In this document: positions 9,648 through 16,796 of the stretch, in pieces | Layout: the number at the start of each line of letters is the position of its first letter | Position numbering within the stretch: position 1 is the first letter of the stretch | Source: Verrucomicrobiaceae bacterium | Lineage (GTDB): Bacteria; Verrucomicrobiota; Verrucomicrobiia; Verrucomicrobiales; Verrucomicrobiaceae | Reading direction: 5' to 3' | Length of the DNA stretch: 64,000 bases | NCBI GenBank assembly: GCA_016713245.1 | Contig: JADJPM010000004.1 | Location: 3,224,001-3,288,000 of the forward strand | Program-made: the position numbers and the translations under genes | The notes under the pieces: model-generated | Told to the model about the DNA's origin: nothing | Database searches by the model: none | The model's input: only the letters and a program-made list of their open reading frames with translations

Positions 9648-10798
9648 TGTACTGGCTTTACGAACTCCGTGAATGGATGCTCGCCCACAACTGGATGAGC
9701 GACGACGCCGCGCTCTACAAGATCCTCAACCTCTTCAAATACCACACCTTCCGTGCCGGTGGAGCCGCCATCACGGCCTTCGTGCTCTCGCTGATGTATG
9801 GCGACAAGCTCATCTGCAAGCTCATCTCCCTCAAGATCGGCCAGCCCATCCGCACCGCCGAGGAAGTACACAAGCTCGCCGAACTCCACGGCAAGAAAGC
9901 CGGCACGCCGACCATGGGCGGCATCCTCATTCTCGGCACGATCATCCTCTCCACGCTGCTCTGGGCCAAGTGGGACAACATCATGGTGTGGATTGTCCTC
10001 TTCACCACCATCGGCCTCGGTGCCCTCGGCTTCCGCGATGACTACCTGAAGATCAGCAAGAAGAACTCCAAAGGCGTCTCGGCCCGCACGAAGCTCGTCT
10101 GGCAGACCAGCGTGGCCGTCATCGCCGGTTTCGCCTTCGCTTACCTCGTGCCTGCGGATAGCGGAAACACGCTGCGGGCGCTTTACATCCCCTTTGTGAA
10201 GGATGCGGTCATCACGGACATGGGCATTTTCTCCGTCGCGATGTTCTCTCTGATCATCGTAGGTGCCTCGAATGCCGTGAACCTCACCGATGGCCTCGAC
10301 GGCCTCGCCACCGGCTGCTCGCTCACCACCGCGCTGGCCTACACCGGCTTCGGTTACATCTGCGGTAACGCCAAATATTCCGACTACCTCGGCGTCGCGC
10401 ATCACAGCCTCGCCAATGAGCTTCCCATCATCGCGATGGCGCTCGCAGGAGCTTGCCTGGGCTTCCTGTGGTTCAATGCACATCCCGCGAAGATGTTCAT
10501 GGGCGATACAGGCTCGCTCGCGCTTGGTGGTTGCATTGCCGCGCTCGCCATCGGCTGCAAACAGGAGATCGTTCTCGCGCTCGTCGGCGGTGTCTTCGTC
10601 ATGGAGGCCATGAGCGTGATCTTGCAGGTCTGGAGCTTCAAATCACGCGGCAAGCGCATCTTCCGCATGGCCCCGATCCACCACCACTTCGAGCTCGAAG
10701 ACGCCAAAGGCTGGCACGAGAACCAGGTCATCGTGCGCTTCTGGATCATGTCGCTGCTCTTTGCCCTGCTCGGCCTCGCCACCCTTAAACTCCGATGA
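9644..10798 (+). CDS. mraY: Phospho-MurNAc-pentapeptide transferase MraY
   Basis: 384 residues, polytopic inner-membrane enzyme that transfers phospho-MurNAc-pentapeptide to undecaprenyl phosphate, making lipid I. Family motifs are all present: the substrate and Mg-binding region GFRDDYLKISKKNSKGVSARTKL, NLTDGLDGLA, FNAHPAKMFMGDTGSLALGG and IHHHFELE, with about ten hydrophobic segments. The length is slightly above the usual 360. The first methionine overlaps the murF stop (ATGATG at 9644). After mraY comes an 87-base gap with an inverted repeat before murD. Confidence 0.96.
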   Translation: MMYWLYELREWMLAHNWMSDDAALYKILNLFKYHTFRAGGAAITAFVLSLMYGDKLICKLISLKIGQPIRTAEEVHKLAELHGKKAGTPTMGGILILGTIILSTLLWAKWDNIMVWIVLFTTIGLGALGFRDDYLKISKKNSKGVSARTKLVWQTSVAVIAGFAFAYLVPADSGNTLRALYIPFVKDAVITDMGIFSVAMFSLIIVGASNAVNLTDGLDGLATGCSLTTALAYTGFGYICGNAKYSDYLGVAHHSLANELPIIAMALAGACLGFLWFNAHPAKMFMGDTGSLALGGCIAALAIGCKQEIVLALVGGVFVMEAMSVILQVWSFKSRGKRIFRMAPIHHHFELEDAKGWHENQVIVRFWIMSLLFALLGLATLKLR

Positions 10799-10804
10799 AC
10801 CTCC

Positions 10805-10877
10805 TGATGCGTGATTCGTGATGCGTGAACCACGTTCGACCCTCTTCCCAGTTTCACGCATCACTCCTCACGCATCA
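10805..10877. repeat. Heptamer-based imperfect inverted repeat between mraY and murD
   Basis: Left arm 10805-10829 and right arm 10853-10877 match at 22 of 25 positions when one is reverse-complemented, with a 23-base loop. Each arm is itself a tandem of 7-base units (TGATGCG and TGATTCG on the left). The right arm ends just before murD (ATG 10886). The same heptamer style occurs at 16001, 18449 and 23129. It could form a hairpin in the dcw transcript. Confidence 0.8.
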
Positions 10878-10885
10878 CCTTCTTC

Positions 10886-12190
10886 ATGAAATTCGCCTCC
10901 CAACGCTTTGCCATTCTCGGTGCTGGACGCAGCGGCCTCGGTGCCGCGCGTCTGGCGCGTCTGCATGGCGCGGAGGTGACGATTTTCGACGAAGGCGACA
11001 AGGCGAAGCAGGTCGAAGACTTCAATTGCGTGCTCGGGCAGCCCGCCCGCGACCTCGTCGTGAAGCCGGGTGACTTCGATCTCGTCATCATCAGCCCCGG
11101 TTTGGACGAGCATTGGCCGCTTCCGGCCAAATTCACCGCTGCGGGCGTGCCGCTCGTTGGTGAAACGGAGTTCGCCTTCAACCTGACGGACATGCAGCTC
11201 GCTGCGATCACCGGCACGAATGGCAAGAGCACCTGCACCGAGCTCATTGCGGCCCTTTTCAATGGCTGCGGCCTCAAATCGATCCCTTGCGGCAATCACG
11301 GCATGTCCTTGAGCGAAGTCGTCGCCAGCGGCGTGAAATACGACGTGCTCGCGTGCGAGATCAGCAGCTTCCAGCTCGAAACGATCCGGAATTTCCGCGC
11401 GAAAGCCAGCTTGTGGCTCAACTTCGCCCCCGATCATCTCGATCGCTATCCGGGCATGGCGGAGTATTTCGCCGCGAAAGCCCGCATCTTCGAAAACTGC
11501 ACCGAAAGCGATGTCGCCATCGTCAGGGCAGGGGAGAGTGTTTCGAGTGGCAAAGCGCAACGCTGGACCTTCTCCGCTTACGGCGCGGAAGCCGACTACA
11601 GCTACGCGAACGGCAAATTCTACCATTCCGGCCACGAGATCGGCTCCGCTGCGAATTTGAAGGTGCGCGGCAAGCACAACATGGAGAACGTTTTGGCCGC
11701 TTTGATGACTGGAAAGGTCTATGGCCTCGAATTTGATGCCATGCTGAAGGCTTTGGCCGACTACGAAGTGCCGCGTCATCGCTGCGAGCTCATCCGCACG
11801 CTCGCGGATCGTGAATACATCAATGATTCCAAGGCCACGAACCTCCACGCGCTCGAAGCCTGCCTGCGCAGCCAAGAACGCCCCATCGTGCTCATCGCCG
11901 GTGGCAAGGACAAGCAGCTCGATTACACGCCGCTGCGTGCCGAGCTGAAGGGCCAGGTGCGCGCGATGGTCTTCATCGGCGAGATCGCGCAGCAGCTTGA
12001 GCAGACCTTTGGCGATCTGCTGCCCAGCAAACGCGGCAAGGACATGGCCGAAGCCGTTTCGCTCGCCACGCAGCTCTCGCAGGCCGGGGACGCCATCATC
12101 CTGAGCCCCGGCACCTCCTCTTTCGACATGTACACCGGTTACGGCCAGCGCGGCGATGCCTTCCGCGATGCCGTGAACGCCCTCACCTGA
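10886..12190 (+). CDS. murD: UDP-MurNAc-L-alanine:D-glutamate ligase MurD
   Basis: 434 residues. MurD adds D-glutamate to UDP-MurNAc-L-Ala. The N-terminal Rossmann-like domain begins FAILGAGRSGLGAARLARLHGA, the ATP loop is AAITGTNGKSTCTE, and the central motifs CEISSFQLET and NFAPDHLDRYPGMAEYFAAK are typical. The C-terminal domain has INDSKATNLHALEACL and IAGGKDKQLDYTPL and ends with LSPGTSSFDMYTGYGQRGDAF. The frame is intact. It lies 87 bases after mraY, separated by the inverted repeat at 10805-10877, and a T8 run follows its stop without a convincing hairpin. Confidence 0.96.
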   Translation: MKFASQRFAILGAGRSGLGAARLARLHGAEVTIFDEGDKAKQVEDFNCVLGQPARDLVVKPGDFDLVIISPGLDEHWPLPAKFTAAGVPLVGETEFAFNLTDMQLAAITGTNGKSTCTELIAALFNGCGLKSIPCGNHGMSLSEVVASGVKYDVLACEISSFQLETIRNFRAKASLWLNFAPDHLDRYPGMAEYFAAKARIFENCTESDVAIVRAGESVSSGKAQRWTFSAYGAEADYSYANGKFYHSGHEIGSAANLKVRGKHNMENVLAALMTGKVYGLEFDAMLKALADYEVPRHRCELIRTLADREYINDSKATNLHALEACLRSQERPIVLIAGGKDKQLDYTPLRAELKGQVRAMVFIGEIAQQLEQTFGDLLPSKRGKDMAEAVSLATQLSQAGDAIILSPGTSSFDMYTGYGQRGDAFRDAVNALT

Positions 12191-12226
12191 TTTTTTTTCG
12201 ACAACAACAACCAAACCACGCACCCT

Positions 12227-13456
12227 ATGAAAACCAAGAAGAGCAAAAAAGACTCGCTCATCATCAAACTGATCGATGGCGACCGGCACAAGCATCGTGT
12301 GGCTCTCGTCACCGACGAAGGTGAATGGAACCAGCACGAACCCAACACCGGCATGGCCCGCATGTTCGTGGTCATGCTGCTCATCCACGTTGTCCTCATC
12401 GGCGGCATCATCGTGTATGATTTCATGGGCGATGAAGAAGCTCCCGCGCAGACCATCACCCAGGCCGCTCGTGCCCAGACCAGCTCTTCCGGTCTTCCGC
12501 AGGCCAGCCAGGAGGTCATCAATGCCCAGGCGAATGCCGTCGCAAATCCAGACAACGACACGGAACAATACACCGTGGCTTCAGGCGATAGCATCCGCAG
12601 CATCGCGGAGAAGCACAGCACCACTGAGGAGAAGATCATCGAGATGAACCGCCTCGACAAAGGCATTCAAATCGAGCCCGGCACGCTTCTCAACGTGCCC
12701 AAGCAGGCTGTCCCCTCTGCCGTGCCGATCGATACCGCCACCGCACTCGCCATGACTCGCCAGGCACCGCCTGAGACGCAGGGCGAGTCTGTCAGGCCTG
12801 AAAATGCTCCCGCCAGCATCTCTGCATCCGAATCGCCGATCTCCCTCCTCGCTCCCGGTGAGTCCGCACCGATTGGTAATAGCCTCAGCGCCGCCGCCGA
12901 AGCTCCCGCCATCGCCTCACCTGCCACCGATGCCGCTCCCGCTCAGCAGATCATCGGCCGCGTGAACCCCGAAGCCATGGCCGCGCTCGCCAATGCCACC
13001 GTCGAAACCGAAAAAGCCCTCGCTGCCGCCAACGAGGCGCCTCCCGCCACCAAGGTCGAGGCCGAGCCCGAATTCACTCCAGCCCCCGCACCGAAGGTCG
13101 AGATCAAGCCCGAACCTAAACCGGAGCCCAAGCCCGAGCCGAAGAAGATCGTCGCCAAGCCTGAACCCAAGCCGCTGGCCAAGCCCAATCCCGTGCCCAC
13201 GCCGAGCCAGATGACCAAGCGCCTGGCCGATGCTCCTCCTGCTCCCAAAGCCACGACGAAAAAGGTCATCAAAGACACTCCGCCGAAGCCCGCCGCCAAA
13301 GCCACTTCCAAGAGCCATACCCTAGCCTCCGGTGAAACGCTTTATCGCCTCGCCTCCAAATACGGCGTCTCCGTCGCTGCCATCCAAAAGGCCAACAACA
13401 TCAAGAACCCCAACGCTATGCGTGAGGGGATGAAGCTCACGATCCCGGCCAAGTAA
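12227..13456 (+). CDS. Membrane-anchored protein with two LysM domains
   Basis: 409 residues. A basic cytoplasmic N-terminus (about 45 residues) is followed by one transmembrane helix (MFVVMLLIHVVLIGGIIVYD). A first LysM motif lies near residues 105-150 (YTVASGDSIRSIAEKHSTTEE), then a long Pro/Ala/Glu/Lys-rich spacer with KPEPKPEPK-type repeats, and a second LysM ends the protein (HTLASGETLYRLASKYGVSV). LysM binds N-acetylglucosamine-containing glycans, so the protein probably spans the periplasm and holds the peptidoglycan. Lying between murD and ftsW, where most bacteria have no such gene, it is a candidate lineage-specific divisome or wall-anchoring factor. No catalytic domain is visible. 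Confidence 0.85.
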   Translation: MKTKKSKKDSLIIKLIDGDRHKHRVALVTDEGEWNQHEPNTGMARMFVVMLLIHVVLIGGIIVYDFMGDEEAPAQTITQAARAQTSSSGLPQASQEVINAQANAVANPDNDTEQYTVASGDSIRSIAEKHSTTEEKIIEMNRLDKGIQIEPGTLLNVPKQAVPSAVPIDTATALAMTRQAPPETQGESVRPENAPASISASESPISLLAPGESAPIGNSLSAAAEAPAIASPATDAAPAQQIIGRVNPEAMAALANATVETEKALAAANEAPPATKVEAEPEFTPAPAPKVEIKPEPKPEPKPEPKKIVAKPEPKPLAKPNPVPTPSQMTKRLADAPPAPKATTKKVIKDTPPKPAAKATSKSHTLASGETLYRLASKYGVSVAAIQKANNIKNPNAMREGMKLTIPAK

Positions 13457-13522
13457 GTTCGTAGTTCGGGCTTCAGCCCGCTCAACGATCTCCAAACACG
13501 GGCTAAAGCCCGAACTACAAAC
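13457..13522. repeat. Palindromic REP-like element directly before ftsW
   Basis: Arms 13457-13480 and 13499-13522 match at 22 of 24 positions in inverted orientation around an 18-base loop. Each arm contains an inner near-palindrome of the form CGGGCTTCAGCCCG. The right arm abuts the ftsW start codon at 13523, so the hairpin could affect ftsW translation or limit read-through from the LysM gene. The core resembles REP elements, which usually occur in many copies; no second copy of this exact core is in the window. Confidence 0.8.
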
Positions 13523-14668
13523 ATGTCCCGTCACTCCATCATCCTGCTTCTTGCTTCCGTCATCGGACTCCTCGCGCTGGGGATCACGATGCTGGCGAGC
13601 ACGACCTTTGAAGTCGCTCAGGACAGCGGGGAGGACTATGTGACGGTGTGGAAGCAGTTGAGCTGGCTGGGCATCTCGCTGGTGGCCTGCGGGGCGGCGG
13701 CGATGATTGATTTCAATGCCTGGCATCGCTGGCGCTGGCACATCCTCATCGGTGCAGCCGTGCTGCTGGTGCTGTGCTACATCCCCGGTGTTGGGGTGAA
13801 GATCAATGGCTCGCGCCGCTGGATCGGCATGGGCTCGTTTCGCATTCAGCCTTCTGAGTTTGCGAAGATCGCCCTGCTCATCGCGCTCTCGGGCTGGTTT
13901 GCCACGCATGAAACCATGGTCCGCACCTTTCGCCGCGGCTTCTTGCTGCCCGGCATGATCCTCATGAGCATCGTGGGCCTAATTGGCTGCGAGTTCGACC
14001 TCGGCAACGCCTTGCTTGCCTCCGTCGTGGGGCTTGGCGTGATGTTCGTAGCAGGAACGAAGCTGCGATACTTGGCCGTGATCGTCGTGATCGTCGGGGG
14101 CGGTCTCGCTGCTGGCATTAAGTTCCTCCCGAACCGTTTCGATCGTGTGATGGTGCTTTTTGATCTTGAAGGCACGCAAACTGGTCGTGGCCTCCAGCAG
14201 TGGGTGTCGAAGCTGGCCTTTGGCAGCGGAGGCATCGACGGACGCGGCCTGGGCGAGGGACGCATGAAAAACGACTATCTTCCCGAAGCCCACACCGACT
14301 TCATCTTCCCCATGGTGGGCGAGGAACTCGGCCTCCGCGGCACGGCAGGCACCGTCCTCGGCTTTGCCGTGCTCGTCATGAGCGGCTTCATGGTGGCCGC
14401 GTATGCGCCGAACCGTTTTGGAAAACTCCTCGGCAGCGGCCTGACCTTCCTGCTCGGCATGGAGGCTCTCCTCAACATGGGCGTGACGACCGCTCTGCTG
14501 CCCAACAAAGGTCTTCCCCTGCCCTTCGTGAGCTACGGCGGCTCCAGCTTACTCGCCGCGATGATCGCCATCGGCATCCTCATCAACATCCACCGTCAAG
14601 GCGTGCATCTCCGCCGCGAAGACCTCCCCGTCATCCGCCGCAAGCACCGCTGGACGCCGCAGTTGTGA
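13523..14668 (+). CDS. ftsW: SEDS peptidoglycan glycosyltransferase FtsW
   Basis: 381 residues with about ten transmembrane helices. SEDS proteins polymerise lipid II into glycan strands; FtsW does so at the septum together with FtsI. Diagnostic motifs are NGSRRWIGMGSFRIQPSEFAK, the loop YLPEAHTDFIFPMVGEELGLRG, whose Asp is in the catalytic region, and GLPLPFVSYGGSSLLA near the C-terminus. The start, ATG 13523, is immediately after the palindromic element. Its place at the end of the mur/fts run supports FtsW rather than RodA. murG, murC, ftsQ, ftsA and ftsZ do not follow; the next gene is convergent, 13 bases away. Confidence 0.94.
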   Translation: MSRHSIILLLASVIGLLALGITMLASTTFEVAQDSGEDYVTVWKQLSWLGISLVACGAAAMIDFNAWHRWRWHILIGAAVLLVLCYIPGVGVKINGSRRWIGMGSFRIQPSEFAKIALLIALSGWFATHETMVRTFRRGFLLPGMILMSIVGLIGCEFDLGNALLASVVGLGVMFVAGTKLRYLAVIVVIVGGGLAAGIKFLPNRFDRVMVLFDLEGTQTGRGLQQWVSKLAFGSGGIDGRGLGEGRMKNDYLPEAHTDFIFPMVGEELGLRGTAGTVLGFAVLVMSGFMVAAYAPNRFGKLLGSGLTFLLGMEALLNMGVTTALLPNKGLPLPFVSYGGSSLLAAMIAIGILINIHRQGVHLRREDLPVIRRKHRWTPQL

Positions 14669-14681
14669 ACCAACACGGCAT

Positions 14682-16796
14682 TCACTCGCGATTGATGAAC
14701 TCATCGAGATTCAAAAGCACGCGAGCCACGGCGACGAGCGTGGCCGCTTCGGTGGCTTGAGCGGGTGAAATGGCTTTTTGATGGGCACCGAGCACTTGGA
14801 GGGCTGCGGGGCCGCTTTTTACGACGCGGGCTTTTTGCTCGGCGTGGAAGGTTTGGAGTCGTGCGAGCTCTTCGGGGCGCGGTTCGCGGCTCAAGACGAG
14901 GCGGAAGAGTTTTTCGAGCGGATTTGGACCTTCACGCATGGCGCGGAGGGCGAGAGACTGAGCGGCTTCGACGAAGACGCCGTCGTTCATCATCGTGAGG
15001 GCTTGCAGCGGCGTGTTGGAGCGCTCGCGGCGCACGCAGGCATCGGCGGCATCGGGTGCGTCGAAGGTGGTGAGCGTGGGATAGAGCACGCTGCGCAGCG
15101 TGATGATGTAAAGGCTGCGGCGGTAGATTTCGTCGCCGGGGCTGGCCTGCCAATTGGAGGAGCGACCGACATCGAAGACGTCTTCGGGCAAGGGCGGACG
15201 GAAGCTGGGGCCGCCGATGGCGGGCTTGAGAAGGCCGCTGACAGCGAGGGCGGAGTCGCGCAGGATTTCGGCATCGAGGCGGAGGCGGCTTTGGCGGGAG
15301 AGAAGGCGGTTGAGGGGATCGACGTAGAACGAGTTTTCCAACTCGTTGGGATTGGATGAACGAGTTGGAAAACTCGTTCTACGATACGTCTCGCTCATCA
15401 CGATGCGCTTGATGAGCTGTTTGCGGCTCCAGCCGTTGCGCATGAAGTCGGTGGCGAGCCAGTCGAGGAGTTCGGGGTGACTGGGGGCTTCGCCGCTGGT
15501 GCCGAAGTCATCCGGTGTGCGCACGAGGCCGTGGCCGAAGAGCTTGCTCCAGATGTGATTCACGGCGACGCGGGCGGTGAGCGGGTTTTGCGGCGAAACG
15601 AGCCACCGGGCAAGTTCGAGTCGCGTGTTGCCTGCTTGGGCGGGCAAGGCGGAAAGCGTGGCGGGCATCACATCGGGGCCGCGGCGGGTGTAGTCGCCAG
15701 CGAGATGGACGTAGGTCTGGCGGCGGTCTTTGGAGACTTCGGCGAGGAGCGGCGCTTTGGTTTTGGTGTCGTCGCGGTCCTCGGTGTTGTCGAAGAAGGC
15801 GTAAAAGCTGTAGTAATCGCGGATGGTGATCGGATCGTATTTGTGCGTGTGGCACTGCGCACAGCCGATGGTGAGCCCCATCCACACGCGACCGATGGTG
15901 TTGACGCGATCGACGAGGTTTTGGTAGCGAGCTTCTTCTTTATCGACGCCGGCTTCGGTGTTCAGCGCGGCGTTTCGATGGAAGCCGGTGCCGGGGGAGA
16001 GTTCTCGGTTCTCAGTTCTCGGTTCCCGGTTGTCCAGAAGGTCTCCGGCGATTTGCGCGAGGGTGAACGCGTCATACGGCATGTCGTTGTTGAAGGCCTG
16101 GATGACCCAGTCGCGGTAGCGGTAGGCATTGGGGCGGAGGCCGTCTCCGAGGAAGCCGTTCGAGTCGGCGTAGCGGGCCATGTCGAGCCAGTGTCGGCCC
16201 CAACGCTCGCCGAAGCGGGGATCGGTGAGAAGGCGATCCACGAGCGCGGCGTAGGCTTCGTCGGACAGGTCAGACGAGTCCGACGTGTCGGACGGTGGTG
16301 GGAGGCCAATGAGATCGAGGTAAAGCCGGCGGATGAGCGTGCTGGCATTCGCACGCGGGGCGGGTTGGAGGCCGGATTCGAGGAGCTTTTCGGAGATGAA
16401 GGCGTCGATGGGGTGATCGGTGGGCGCTTGAAAAGCGCCCTTCCTTGGGACCTGGGGACTGCGAATCGGCTGGAAGGCCCAATGCGGCTCGTAGTTCGCA
16501 CCGGACGCGATCCATTGACGCAAAATGTCTTTTTCAGCGGCGGTGAGCGGCTTGGGGGACTTCGGTGGTGGCATCACGTCGTCGGGATCGGCGGTGGTGA
16601 TGCGGTGGAGGAAGGTTTTCGTGTCAAAATCCTTCGCGGGCATGTCGAGGCGGAGATCGGCCTCGCGGCTTTCTTCATCGGGGCCGTGGCAGGCGTAGCA
16701 TTTCGACGCGAGGATGGGGCGCACGTCGCGCGAGAAGTCCACGGCATGTGCGTGGATCGCGAGGGCGGCGAGGATGACGAGACGCTCAATCCACAT
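14682..16796 (-). CDS. PSD cytochrome-type protein A (DUF1549/DUF1553)
   Basis: 704 residues from the ATG at 16796; the frame is open further upstream, but this start gives a signal peptide (ERLVILAALAIHAHA) and an 11-base overlap with the upstream gene (ATGTGGATTGA). A c-type haem motif CYACH is at residues 33-37, followed by the PSCyt1 region (MPPPKSPKPLTAAE), the PSCyt2/DUF1549 domain (FGERWGRHWLDMARYADSNG) and the PSD1/DUF1553 domain (NPLTARVAVNHIW, RLRLDAEILRDS). CAQCHTHKYDP may be a second haem site. Such proteins are abundant in Planctomycetes and Verrucomicrobia, are exported and have no proven function. Four in-frame repeats lie inside it. The usual DUF1501 partner gene is absent. 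Confidence 0.9.
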   Translation of the reverse strand: MWIERLVILAALAIHAHAVDFSRDVRPILASKCYACHGPDEESREADLRLDMPAKDFDTKTFLHRITTADPDDVMPPPKSPKPLTAAEKDILRQWIASGANYEPHWAFQPIRSPQVPRKGAFQAPTDHPIDAFISEKLLESGLQPAPRANASTLIRRLYLDLIGLPPPSDTSDSSDLSDEAYAALVDRLLTDPRFGERWGRHWLDMARYADSNGFLGDGLRPNAYRYRDWVIQAFNNDMPYDAFTLAQIAGDLLDNREPRTENRELSPGTGFHRNAALNTEAGVDKEEARYQNLVDRVNTIGRVWMGLTIGCAQCHTHKYDPITIRDYYSFYAFFDNTEDRDDTKTKAPLLAEVSKDRRQTYVHLAGDYTRRGPDVMPATLSALPAQAGNTRLELARWLVSPQNPLTARVAVNHIWSKLFGHGLVRTPDDFGTSGEAPSHPELLDWLATDFMRNGWSRKQLIKRIVMSETYRRTSFPTRSSNPNELENSFYVDPLNRLLSRQSRLRLDAEILRDSALAVSGLLKPAIGGPSFRPPLPEDVFDVGRSSNWQASPGDEIYRRSLYIITLRSVLYPTLTTFDAPDAADACVRRERSNTPLQALTMMNDGVFVEAAQSLALRAMREGPNPLEKLFRLVLSREPRPEELARLQTFHAEQKARVVKSGPAALQVLGAHQKAISPAQATEAATLVAVARVLLNLDEFINRE
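15323..15383. repeat. Perfect 25-bp inverted repeat inside PSD protein A
   Basis: Arms 15323-15347 and 15359-15383 are exact reverse complements with an 11-base loop. Within each arm lies a smaller palindrome (AACGAGTTTTCCAACTCGTT). The element is translated in frame, adding roughly 20 residues (TSFPTRSSNPNELENSFYV) between SETY and DPLNRLL. The other PSD paralogue carries different palindromes at the same place. Confidence 0.92.
16001..16028. repeat. Heptamer tandem repeat inside PSD protein A
   Basis: Four consecutive 7-base units, two identical (GTTCTCG) and two with one change each. Seven is not a multiple of three, so the translation cycles through frames and reads NREPRTENREL on the minus strand. 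It lies after AEQIAGDLLD-type sequence, where the paralogue at the neighbouring locus has an ordinary sequence (PADSPAQRD). Confidence 0.85.
16261..16296. repeat. 9-bp tandem repeat inside PSD protein A encoding SDx tripeptides
   Basis: Four degenerate 9-base units (for example TCGGACAGG and TCCGACGTG) encode SDT, SDS, SDL and SDE on the minus strand, right after LDLIGLPPP. In the paralogous gene the same point between LIGLPP and EAY holds a heptamer tandem repeat instead. Confidence 0.82.
16422..16440. repeat. 19-bp palindrome inside PSD protein A
   Basis: GGGCGCTT and AAGCGCCC flank a GAA centre, a perfect 8-base stem. It encodes KGAFQAP in the linker between the haem domain and DUF1549. 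It has the same construction as the palindromes at 17361 (G/C-rich arm, A/T-rich centre). Confidence 0.8.

Noticed and set aside
12191..12226. Terminator after murD (T8 run)
   Set aside because: No stable hairpin precedes the T run on the plus strand.
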